Shown: piece by piece, positions 24,001 through 36,000 of the stretch
Position numbering within the stretch: the first letter of the stretch is position 1
Layout of the letters: each line of letters opens with the position of its first letter
Source of the DNA: Watersipora subatra
Taxonomy: Eukaryota; Bryozoa; Gymnolaemata; Cheilostomatida; Watersiporidae
Assembly (NCBI RefSeq): GCF_963576615.1
Contig: NC_088717.1
Span: forward strand, 18,090,108-18,154,107
Reading direction: 5' to 3'
DNA length: 64,000 bases
The notes under the pieces: generated by a model
Told to the model about the DNA's origin: nothing
Seen by the model: only the letters and a program-made list of their open reading frames with translations
Database searches by the model: none
Made by a program: the position numbers and the translations under genes

Positions 24001-27000
24001 AGAGTATCATATGAAGTCATTGGACATGGATAGAGCTCACTATGGCAAAAACACCGATCATGCTAAAATAGCAAGTAAATACAGGAAAATTACCTCGCCA
24101 CATATTATCTCTATGGAGTATAAGGCCAAGTCATCAGAGACACAGAAATTAACTACAATTAATTCCGGCCATTCTATCATTGCCGAAAACTATGAAAAAA
24201 TAGCTCGAGAATATACGGGTATGGGCAACAATGTTGCTGCTCTAGAATACTACTTGAAAGAGTTAAAAATGAAGAAACTTCTTTATGAATCACCTGGTTG
24301 CAACCTACATATAGCTGAGAGCTACACATCCATAGCAAACACTTACAACCAACTCGGAGAGTATTCGATGTCGATTCGCTATTATGTGCAATCACTGGAG
24401 ACACGGCTTAGAAAATATCAATGCAATAGCATGCAGCCAGATGTTGCTGACTGCTATGCTTGTATAGCAAAACTGTACTATAAATTGGGGAACAGTGGCA
24501 AAGCACTAGAAAATTGCCAGAAAGCCTTAAAGATCAATGAGTATTTGACATTTGCTGTCAGCCGTAATGGGCTGTCATCATGCTATGACTTAATTGGGGA
24601 CATCTACCATCAGACAAAAGATTACAAGTCATCGCTAGAGTATTACGAGAAGTCATTGAGCATCCTTGAGAAAACTCTTGGTGCTGATGTTAACCATGCA
24701 GACATTGCTGCATGCTGTGGCAAAATGGCTGTCATCTACACTACTATTGGTCAACACCTCACCTCTTTAAAATATTACAAGCGAGCGCTGACCATGCAAC
24801 AGTCCTTGACTAGCAGCAAGCCTCAAGATCCACAGAAGTCTGTCAAGTCTCCAGTTTTGCAATCAACAGTCTCATCACTACATGTGTCATCCGATGTCGC
24901 TCCATCAAAAGTATCGCCAGATGTTGTGTTTGCACATTTGCAGCTAAAGTCAGATACATGTTCAGGTACACAGACTATTGACAGTTCTGAAGATACCCAT
25001 CAGCATGTCATACCAAAAACCACTCAATCAGATTTCACATCTAAATCTGCACAACCGAGCATCACATCCCTGCAGGTGCAGTCACGACCTGATAACCTGG
25101 ATGCTGGGCAGAATGTCATTAGTGCCGATGATTCACTTGATGTATCTTCCCAATCTTCCTTTTCAGGTACGCAGAACTTGTGTCTGGTGAAAGTCTCTTA
25201 CCATTGGTACATTGGGTACATATAACTTGTGTCTAGTGAAAGTCTCTTACTACTCGTATGTTTGGTACACAGAATTTGTGTTTGGTGAAAGTCTCTTAGC
25301 ACTTGTATGTTATGTACACAGAAGCTGTGTCTGGTGAAAGTATCTTACCACTTGTATGTTATGTACATAGAACTTGTGTCTGGTGAAAGTCTCTTAGCAC
25401 TTGTACGTTAGGTACACAGAACTTGTGTTTGGTGAAAGTCTCTTACCATTTGTATGTCAGGTGCACAGAACTTGTGTCTTGTGAAAGTCTCTTACCACTT
25501 GTATGTTAGGTAGACAGAACTTGTGTCTAGTGGAAGTCTCTTACCAATTGTATGTTATGTAGATAGTACTTGTGCCTGGTGAAAGTCTCTTAGCACTTGT
25601 ATGTTATGTACACAGAAGTTGTGTCTGGTGAAAGTCTCTTAGCACTTGTATGTTAGGTACACAGACCTTGTGTCTGATGAAAGTCTCTTACCAATTGTAT
25701 GTTATGTACACAGAACTTGTGTCTGGTGAAAGTCTCTTAGCTCTTGGATGTTATGCACTCTGAACTCGCGTCGGGTAAAAGTTTTTTACAAATGGTGTGT
25801 TAGGTAATGCTGAATGTTTGATAAAATAGCCTATGATAGATGTGTTTAGGGTATGTGTCTCACAATATCAGCTCTACTAGCTTGTTCAGCATAATAGTGT
25901 AAAGGTTTTGTGCTACCCTTACTTTCCTCCACTAGTACAAGACTCGGTGCATGAGTTTATACATATATTTTCTGCTTTGTTCATAAGAGTACAAGAAAAG
26001 TCAAGCACATGCAATTAACAGGCCCAGAACAGCTCTGCTTTCTAGCACAAATGTTCAGGCTTATATAGCGGGTAGGCCCCGCCTCTCGTTGTACTTGGCT
26101 AGGCTTGACCCAGCTCGGCTTTCGTTTGGCTTGGCTCTACTTGGGTCTATTCAGTTCAGCTCGGCTTGGCTCTGACTGGCTTAACTCTCACTTCGTTATT
26201 CTGCCTGACTGAGCACAGCCCGGCTTGGCTTAGCTCAGCCCTAGGCTCAGCTCTCAGTGGATCACATTCTACAACACTCTCCCTTGCATTGGTGACCACG
26301 GTTTCCAATCTAGACCTTGGGAGAGAACTTATAGTAGCCACCCGGCAGACCTCCTCTTCTCCTGTCAGAGTTCTGTCCAGGTCATCCGTCATCCGCTTCG
26401 GAGACAGCTTCTCCGAAGCAGCTCGTTCTGGCCTCGACAGTCACTTCCTCTCACTCCTGATCTCCCTTGGGTGATGCCACACTTACCGACTCCGGTGCAC
26501 CCAGTGCTTCCTCAGCTTCTTTCAAGCTAGTTGTGACTGAAGTCAATAAATCTTGTAGACATTTGTTACCTTTGCTGTCCATCTTCCCAAGTGCTCTAAC
26601 GTTGTCCATAGAAAACGATTGTTTTAAAAGGAAAGCTTTGGTCGCGTCTGTGAGGACTGTTTTACTGCTTTCCTGTTCGACCTCCGGACCGTTTTCCAAC
26701 ATTTTCATGGAGTAGCATACCCTATCTCTATACTGTTCCAGCTTTCTAGTGGTCCGAGTTGGCCTCGGATTGTGCCGCACTGGAGTTGATAAGATTTTTA
26801 GAGTTGCGGTTTCTCCGGCTTCCTTTGGGTTTGATTCCGGTTCTCCCGGAACTTCTTCTAGTGGTGCCAAATTGACTCTTACCGAACTCGGTCTTTTGTG
26901 CTCCTCTTCCTCTGATCCGGCCGGGTTTTCTTTGAGAGTTGTCTCCTGCCTTTGCTTTTCTGCGGCTTCCATCAACAATTTTTCACAGTTGGGTGGGGCG

Positions 27001-30000
27001 GCATTTTGGCACTGGGTCGTTCCTGACTTCCTCCAGCTTTTTCTCTGGCCTGCTGGGTCGAGCCCTTTTCATGTAAGGGCCCCTCCTTGGCTCCAGACTG
27101 GCCGGGGCTTGTCTCAGCCTTTTTGGACAACCATGGTAGGGCTTCAGCTTTGCCTTGCTCTGGATGGAGGACTGGCCCTGTCGCTCCATCAGATATGTGT
27201 GGTTGCCCCAGGTGGCAGCCATACATATCTGTGTGGTCTGGCAACCCCAGCTCCCGCCCCAACAGCAGCATGTTGACTGTTTTTCCAATTGCGGAGGGAT
27301 GGTGCCTCGGTATGCCCTCATCAGCTCGGGAAGCAACAGATCCCATTTGTCCTGTCTTCGGGTTAAGAGTAATGCCCTCAAGGAATCTCTGAGTCTCTGG
27401 TTATTCCGTTCCATGATTCTATTGACCTGTGGGTGGTAAGGAATGGTAAGTGTCTTCTCCACGTTTCAGAGTTGGCTCAGTTTGGACATCAGTTGGCTCT
27501 CGAACTGCCCTCCTTCCTGGTTCGTGCGAATCTGCTCTGGAAGCCCCAGGTAGCAGTACACCCGCTCGTCCAGCGTGTTCGTGACTACCGGTGCTGAGGT
27601 GTCAGGCAGCGCCAGCGCATCCTGTCATCGGTTGAAGTGGTCAGTCAGGACCAGCACCCACTTATTTCCTCTTGGAGTGGCCGGAAATGGCTCGACCAGA
27701 TCCATGACCACCTTCTGTCAGGGTCTTCCGGCATTGAGCTTCCGTTTCCCTCTGGCCCTTTTTGTCCCTCAATGCTTTACAGCCTGGCACACCTCGCAAC
27801 TGTTGATGAGCCATCTGACTGTGGACGTCAGTTCGGGCCAGTACCAGGTCAGCTGGAAGCAGCTTGTCATCTTTCCTACCCAAGAGTAAGCCAGAGTGTG
27901 TGTTTGCCATACCGTGGTTTCTTGCATGGCCGGTGGGCATTTGGCGCACTGTTTAGCGTGGCCATGCGGGGCCACACATGCCTCCAGCACGTCGTCCTGT
28001 CGTGTTCGCAAAGAGCCCTGCATGTGGTACAGTATAGCCAGCTCTCTGTTTTCGACTTCCAGGTGTTCCACCTATACCTCCTCTTCTGTGGCAATTGCCC
28101 AGTACAAAATGGCCACCAGTCCATGTCTGGTGGCCTGTAGCCTTGCCAGCTCGCCCTTCTGTTCTGACTTTCATGGCGGGGCTGGTAGCCCCTGGGGGTA
28201 CCACCGGCACTCAGGGTCAATCCCGCCACTGTTGGGGCAGGAGTCACATGCGAGCTGCCGGTCAGCACTCCGAGGTATGCAACGTTGCCCAGAGTCAATC
28301 CCGCTCTGTCGAGGGGAGTCTCATCCAGGCAACTGGTCGGTACCCAAACGGCTAATGGCCCATGCCAACGCATAGTGTGAGGGGCCTCCGTCCCTCTGTT
28401 CAATGCTTGTGCATTGCCAGCAGTCCTCGCAGTTTGCCTACTCAGCCTATCTGCGTTTCCGCGGCCAGTTCCTGACCGAGGTTTCAGAATGTAGCAGAAC
28501 TCAGCCAGGATCTCGAGCCACCTGGCCACCTGGTTCGAAAGTTCCTTCCTCTTACACAACCACCGGAGTGAAGCGTTATCTGTCCGTAGAAGGAACCCTT
28601 TTCTATACAGATAGGGCCAAAAGGGCTTCACGGCTTTGACCACCTTAAACAATTCTCGTCGAGTGACGCAGTAATTGCGCTCCGAGGGGTTGAGGCTTTT
28701 GCTGTAATAGGCAATAAATCTTTCACAGCCCTCTTGTACTTGGAACAACATGGCCTCCCTCCACATCCACTGGAATTATTGTCCAAGATGTACTGCCTCC
28801 GGGGGTCCGGGTAGCCCAAGATGGGGGTGGTGCAGATACTGTCCTTCAGTTTGTTGAAGGCGATCTGCTCTTTTTCCGTTTATCTCAAGGACTCTCTCTT
28901 TGCAGTCAGCCGGTGCAAGGGATGCACTATAGTGGCAAACTCCAAGATATATTGTCGGTAGTAGCCGGCTAGGCTGTCAGGGTGGCTTAGTGGTATCATC
29001 TTTGACTATCAACCATGAGGTTGGTAGTTTGAGCCCTGCTACATGCCAATCTGACAAAAAGCTCTCAGCAAGCTTTCAGCCCTAAATTGCTGGGTCTTTT
29101 GGATCTAGACCTTAACTTGGAGGCCTCGTGTACCACACTGACAACGTGGGCACGTTAAAGATTTACCTCTGTCCTTTGCACATTGGACAAGTGTAATGGC
29201 TACCTGGCTCTGTCAGACTGGAAGTGTTGCAAAATGTATCCCTTCAGGTTAATCTGACAGTTCCAGAAGAAGCCCTTGATAAGTGTTAGGACCACCCAAG
29301 GTGGCTTATAAAAAACCTAGTCCTGGCGGTGTGTTTCTTTACTATAGAACACTATCAAGCGTTGTCACTACATGACAGAAGCATGCCATTATTAGTAGCA
29401 GGCTGTCCCGAGGAACCCTTGGAGTTGCTTCACTCTGCACAGGTTCAGCCACTCCCTGACTGTCTTTACCTTGTCGGGGTCCGTAAAGACGCCGTCTTGG
29501 CTCACTATGTGACACAGGTAGCGGACCTGGGATTGCAACAGTTCACATTTGGACGGTTTTAATCCGATCTTGTGGAGTCTCTGGAAGACCTCCTCCATCT
29601 GGTGCAAGTATGTGTTGAAATCCAGTGGGATGGCTATGATATCATCGAGGTATAGCAACAGAGTTCTCTAGTGTAGGCCATGTAAGACGCGTTCCATGAG
29701 CCTTTGGAAGGTGGCTGGGGCGGAGGTCAATCCGAAGGGTAACACCTTCCACAGTCCAGATCGTATTGAAAAGGTTGATTTCTCCTAAGCTTCCGCATCC
29801 AGGAGCACTTGCCAATACCCGCTCACCAGGTCCAACGTGCTGAAGTAGCGACTCCCAGACAGCGCGTCCAGGCTGTCGTCGATCCTAGGTAGAGGGTAAG
29901 CGTCCTGCTCGGTGACGGCGTTCAGCCGCCGATAATTGACGCAGAACTGCCATTTCCCGTTTTTTTTCCGACCAGCACCACGGCGAGCTCCAGGCTCCTC

Positions 30001-33000
30001 TAATTGGTTCAACGAGCCCTCCTGTTGAGTAGGTCCTGGACCTGCCTTTCGGCCTCTGCCTCTTTTTTCGGCCCGAGCCTGTAGGGGGGGATGCTAGATC
30101 GGACGGGTGCCCTCTTTGAGTGGGATCGAGTGTTCCACCTCGGAGGTACTTCTTACGTCATCGTTGCCCGTACTGAACATGGTGGCATACCGACTCAGCA
30201 GAGAGGTCAACTTTGCCATCTGACTTGCCCCTTCACAGTGCGGTCAGGCTGATTGAAACAACTCCTTAAGGTGAACCGGCACTTCATTGGCTGAAGTCGG
30301 ACCGGCTTCGTATATTAAGAGGTCATCCTCCTTGTCCTGTGGGGTATCCACCTCCGTGTATGTGCCACTGGTGGCTCCAGACCAGAAGGTCAATGGCCGT
30401 TATGTTGTGTTCATACAGCGGGGGATGACCTGTCCCTTGGGTCCTGGCTGATTTAGGCTACTTGCCACTGGGGGTTGGTCGGGAAATCCTTCCATCAGCT
30501 TCTTTGGGCAGTAATTCCGTGTGGTGATGCGACAATGTATCATCATCTATGCCCGGGCTGGAACCATCACCCCCTGATTACCTGAAATTTTTTCTGTAGC
30601 AGTCGTCTACGCCGGCCCGTACAAACTAGCTGCCTGTCATCCACTCGGACCACTGGTTGTTTAAACTCGAGAAAACACTGATGGGCCATAAAAAATGCCA
30701 TTCCCAGTATAGCATCCTCGCTTAGACGACTGACTACAAAAACTTCCTCCGTCCTCACGTCCCTCAGACGAGTCGTCAACCGGATTATTCCAACAAAGGG
30801 AGCCATGTCTCATCAGCCACTAGGCTGTGGCTGTCGCTCTCCTTGAGCTGGTCTCGTACGGCTCCAGGTAATCGGTGAAAGACCTGTCTATTTGGCAAGT
30901 TCATGGTACACCCTGTGTCTAAGAGAAAATGTATGGACCGCTCCTCCACTTTACCTGGAAGGAAATAGCTAGTGGAGTCAGGTCGGCTGAGGGCTTGCGC
31001 CATAGTAGTGTTCTCCAGGGCATCTTCTGAGGAGTTTGAAGTACCCTCTCTTTGCAAAGGGCCAAGTTAGTCTTTGGGGCTGCCCCATGTGTGGGGTTGA
31101 TCCAGAGCTCCTGAGGTCGCCACTCCTGAGGCGGAGAAAGTTCTGGTACTGCCGCTTTTTAAGCAGGCTTCCGACTACCCTGTCCTGTGGGGGTGGTCTT
31201 TGGTGTCTTGGGTAGAGGAGATTTGGTAGTCACCCTCCTACGTTTCTGGTTACGTCCTTGCCGCTCGCTCAGAAGGGTGTAGGCAGCATTTGGAATCGGA
31301 AAAGCGTCGGGGCTAGCCTCACTCAAGGACGGATAATAATTTTGTGTCGCCACAGGCTCTTCCCGTGCAGGAAATTCCCTCGGTTTAGTCCTTGTTTGTT
31401 TAGTCCGAAGCGTAGCTGGCTGGCTTTCTCTCTCGGTCTGGGTGTGAACTCGCCCCTGGAGTCATTCCACTTTCTCCCTGAGAGATTACACTAGCTGGGT
31501 TAGTCGACCATTGACGTCAGCTTTGGCCGGGTTTATTTGGTCAGAAGATCCTCCTTCCAGGGCTCGCACCAAAGATCCGGCAGGTTTGTGCTTGCCTCCC
31601 GAAATCTGGAGGTAGTCATTTCCGGCTTGTACAGCGTCAGCTAGTGTGGGCGTATGAACGGCCAACAGATGTCGCTGCAGGGCAGGGTCCCCTAGCAAGC
31701 TACAGAATGTTTCCATGGCCATGTTATTCCGGTGACGGTTCGGCAGGTCTCCGTACGTAATGTGTACCAGCCTTTTGACCTCCATAGCATGCTCCTGAAG
31801 TGGCGTTTCTTCTTTTCATCTAAGGACGTTAAGCTGGCTTGGCACCTGTCTGCTGGATAGCCCGGCTTTTGCCCGGAGGGCATTGAAGATGGCCTCCTGG
31901 TTTTCGGCCCGTCCACAGTCCTCGGCCTGTTTGCCCAGTTTTTCTCGAAGGTGCTATAGTATTGCTCCTTCCGTCCACAGGCTGGCGTCGGCTATCTCCA
32001 GAAAGCGGACAATGAAATCTTCTACATCCTTTTTCCTATGTAGCGGGGAGTCCTGAAGCGTGGTGCCGACTCCTGAGCTTTTGGCATCAATAGCACCTAT
32101 TATAGTGCTTCGGCTAGTCGGTCGGGTCCCGGATCGGCGCTTCATGCCCTTCTATTGGTCTTGTTTGGGGCTTTCAGAAAGTTTCTGCTCCTTTCCTAGA
32201 GCAGTACATCTACTGAGTCCGTGGTCGTTGGCTTTTTTCTGGGTTTTTTCCTGTAGCCAGGAAATCCCTCCAGTAGAAGCAGTGCTGCCTTCTCAGGCAA
32301 GTCCTGTCGGAGCCTTCAGTAAGTTTTTGCTCCTAGAGCAGTGCATGTACTAGGTTCGTTGTTGCAGGGTTTTACACAGCTCTCTTTGGGTTTCTTCTTG
32401 TTGCCAGGAAGTTTCTCCAGTAGGAGCATTGCTGCCGTTTTTAGGCAGGCCCTTGTCCCATGTTGTTTGGGTTTTATCCTGCTGCCGCTTTTAAGACAGT
32501 AGAAAGGTCATCCTGAAATCAAGCGATCCAGGACAAGTCTCGTGGTGGAGTGTTTCTTGACATCGTAGTTGTCTCACTGCTGCCACCAGTGTAAAGGTTT
32601 TGTGCCACCATTACTTTCCTCCACTAGCACAAATCTCAGTGCATGAGTTTATACAAATGTTTTCTGCTTCATTCATAAAAGTACAAGAATAGTCAAGCAC
32701 ATGCAATGAACAGGCCCAGAACAGCTCTGCTCTCTAGCACAAATGTTCAAGCTTATATAGTGGGTAGGCCCCGCCTCTCGTTCTACTTGACTGGGCTTGA
32801 CCCGGCTCGGCTTTGATTTGGCTTGGCTCCACTCAGCTCGGCTTGGCTCTGACTGACTTAACTATCACCTCATTATTCTGCCTGACTGATCACAGCCCGG
32901 CTCGGCTTAGCTCAGCCCTAGGCTCAGCTCTCAGTAGATCACATTCCACAACACTAGGTTGGCTTGCCTACAGTACAGATCCATATCATGTATGCTAAAC

Positions 33001-36000
33001 ATGGGAAGCCATTTCATTTAAGACAGCACGTCAAACCATATCTACTCACTCAGTCAGCCTGAAACGTGTAGCTAAACCTGCTTTCGTTCTGAGAAAGTTT
33101 TTAAAGAGTGCAAACAGAACTACATTATTTACCGTACCCTAACAAAGCACAATGCATGATCAGATGTTTGTGTCTTCACTTGTGATGTAATGCAATTTTA
33201 TTAGTCGTAAATGAATGCCCATGTATTTCCACTTCTAACCGAAGTAGCCATTATGTGCACTAGTATAGTAGTGAATCAAAGCTTGATAAAATTACTGCTG
33301 GACTGTTGCTCAGTAAAGTGGTGTGTAAATTTTCTATGTTTACCCAATGTTTAAGTTATTTGTTAGCTGTAGCGCCACAATTGGCTTACTTAGTGCATTT
33401 TCAAAAGAATTCCCATAAGTGTTGTTATCTCAACAAAAAGTCAAAAATGGTAATAGAGGAATTGCGCGGTCACCAGCTAGTGATCTGTCAATGTTGGCTT
33501 TATTGGCATATTGTGTCAAATCTGGCGCCTTCAAAAGGTATAGCAGATTGTACATCTATATCAACAGCCAAGAAAGCCGTAGGCACTAATAAAAGAGCTA
33601 AAACCAGTAGAAATAAAATACTAGCCATTATAATTAAATATATAATGTAAAAAGATTTAATTTAAAACAAGAAGACAAATCTAATTAAAAGTTTATAAAG
33701 TCTGAGTTAGACTAGCTCTGCACCAATATTACTACCTCCCCTATGCATACCCTCAATCTCCTGTACTTCTATGGCAACATCTCGATTTGTCTGTCTTTAA
33801 TGTAAAGCAGACTATAAAATAATAAAAATCTCTCTTTGTAGATTACTCTTCTATTTATTTTTAATAGAAAACTCTGTTTTTATACTTAGTCTTTTACATA
33901 GTGTTATATAATGCATTTGTCATAATTTAATACATATTTAGTTACTCAACGTATTGATCATTATGTTTTAACTTATATAGTGTGTTACACAAAATCCAAT
34001 GTAGCTTTAATAAACATGTGTTCCAAGGTTACATGGATTAACTTGGTGCGTCAAGATTTAACTCATTCTATTCTTTATGCAGATTCTGGAAAGTCTTATT
34101 CTCCTGAAGCAGGTGAGCAGAGTAATGTTGGTGCAGAAAAGCCAATTCCTGCAGAACTTGCCACCCTGATATCCAGGTATGATTAACATCTGAATGAGAA
34201 TAGCAAACTAAAGAAAGCTAGGTGCATACTATATGGTGCTTGCTACTATATTTATTAGAATAACATTGTACATATAAATGTTGTCATATTCCAAAGTTTT
34301 CAAGTGTTAGCAACATGGCTATACTTCCAATTTTTGCTTGTTACAGCTTGTGTAAAGAGAACTATGTACAAGCTGCCATGTTGGTCCGTGACCCTGATGA
34401 ACTGAATCGTCTTATCATCATTGGAAAGAATGCCGGTTCGCTAGAGCCCTTCTTGCCATGCATCAGACAGAAGTACGCCAACTTTGATATCTTAACTCAC
34501 AACATGACAAGCTTTCTCTACACTCAGCATAAGACCAGTCTAAAAGCTGCTAGGCAGACTCCTAGAATGTTTGGAGCACCTGATTGGACAATGGAAGGAG
34601 AAGATCAGGCAACCATTGAAATGCTAGTGCAGGCAGATGACATGGCAACTGTTGACATCGACAAACCTACTTGTACTTATGCCGTGGTGCCAGCCCACAT
34701 GGCCATGACTGGAAAGCAGAAAAACGAATTTGCGAATTCTGATAATCGCATTGGTGAGAGCCGATTAGAAGTCGAAGGTAGAACTACCAGTAGACGGTAC
34801 TCAATCTGCATCAATAACGATCTCTTGCATGAAATGGGCCATCCACCAGTATTCTGCTATCGACATTGGTTCAATCGTGAGTTTCAGTGTGCAAACTCGT
34901 CTAGGTCTTGTGTTCCTGGTGAAGAATGTCATCACATGTATATGAACGATGTAGCCCTACTTCTGATTACAAATCATAGAGAACATCAGCTTCAAACATA
35001 TCTAGAGAAAACTGAACCAAAGAAAGTGCGCTGGGCTCTCAAACAGATAAACACATCAGCAGAACTGATTGACCTTCATAGACAGAAACAACGAATCGTA
35101 GTTAAGAATTCACGCGGCTGCATGATTAATGTGGAGCAACCCAACTTAACCGACAGTCGGATATATGCCAAACACATTCTATTTCGCCTTGAACCAACTG
35201 GCCATGCTACGCCTCCGTATGTTAAATTTACCCTTCTATTGTTCGCATATACTCACGATCACCTCAGCATACAAATTTTAAACTTTAGATGTCAAATTAG
35301 GCCAAATATTTGACTTAATGACAAAAGTAACTTCCCACATACAATGACCAAAGTTTTTAAACATTTTAGCTTTACGAATGAAAGTAAAGAGGAAATGAAA
35401 CACTAAAAAAACAAAGTATAATATAACATACATGGACTGAGTTACTTTACACTTTACCTAGTTTAAATTGTACCAAGTTACTCTGCATATTTTTATCACA
35501 ACCGACACATAGTTGAGCCAAGCCTTACATTTGCGTGTCTCTAAAGTTTTGAAACTTTAAAATATTCTGATTGATTAACAGTCTGCCAGCCATTTTTACA
35601 TCTAATGTTATTTTTAATATCTATTTATATTTACAATAGAGTGTAGTTAGTTTAGTGTTATGCGTAGCTACCTAATATATTTCTTGCTGTCGTACGCTTT
35701 GAGCTCAAAAACAAACTAATCGAAGTGCATTGTATTCTCATCAGAATTTTTGCTTGAACTTGATTGGATACACTAAATTAATTTTACATGTCAAGGTTTG
35801 ACTGGAGTTGTTTCTGAACCTCAAGTTGGTAGGATCTTACTGGCCTTGGTACATGTATATGCTATAATTTTAATGCATTTAATGCTATTTGTGTCATACG
35901 ATATTCATGTACTAAGGCAAGTTATAGCATACACGATTGCCACTACTCCTAAATATCTATATTAGAATACAAACATATAGGAGCACTGTGTAGGCCTAAT

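Larger units (their letters stand above)
25898..32953 (-). mobile_element. Ty3/Gypsy LTR retrotransposon 1, decayed, inserted in intron 2
   Basis: Two LTRs in direct orientation flank degenerate gag, protease, reverse transcriptase, RNase H and integrase frames on the minus strand, antisense to the host gene. The 5' LTR is therefore the right-hand one. It is followed on the minus strand by TGGTGGCAGCAGTGAG, a plausible primer-binding site. GCAAGGGAGAG just inside the left LTR is the polypurine tract. Many frameshifts and stops, LTR differences and an inserted SINE mark it as old. Flanks (aatag and ctagg) do not give a clean target duplication. Confidence 0.85.

Noticed and set aside
24177-24404. 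Minus-strand frame inside exon 2
   Set aside because: Reverse shadow of the TPR coding sequence; its resemblance to the frame at 21329-21538 led to the antisense-copy finding instead.
22028-25166. Kinesin light chain identity for the TPR exon
   Set aside because: Repeats resemble KLC TPRs, but the N-terminal coiled coil is absent, the period is 44 rather than 42, and the protein continues into a peptidase-like domain.
26749-28375. Several long plus-strand frames (100-175 codons)
   Set aside because: Shadows of the antisense Gypsy polyprotein in GC-rich sequence; no motifs of their own.
28970-29045. Functional tRNA gene
   Set aside because: Box A and box B are present, but the cloverleaf is degraded and it is the head of a SINE with target duplications.
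33306-33650. 114-codon plus-strand frame in intron 2
   Set aside because: AT-driven composition, no motif, inside an intron between well-supported exons.
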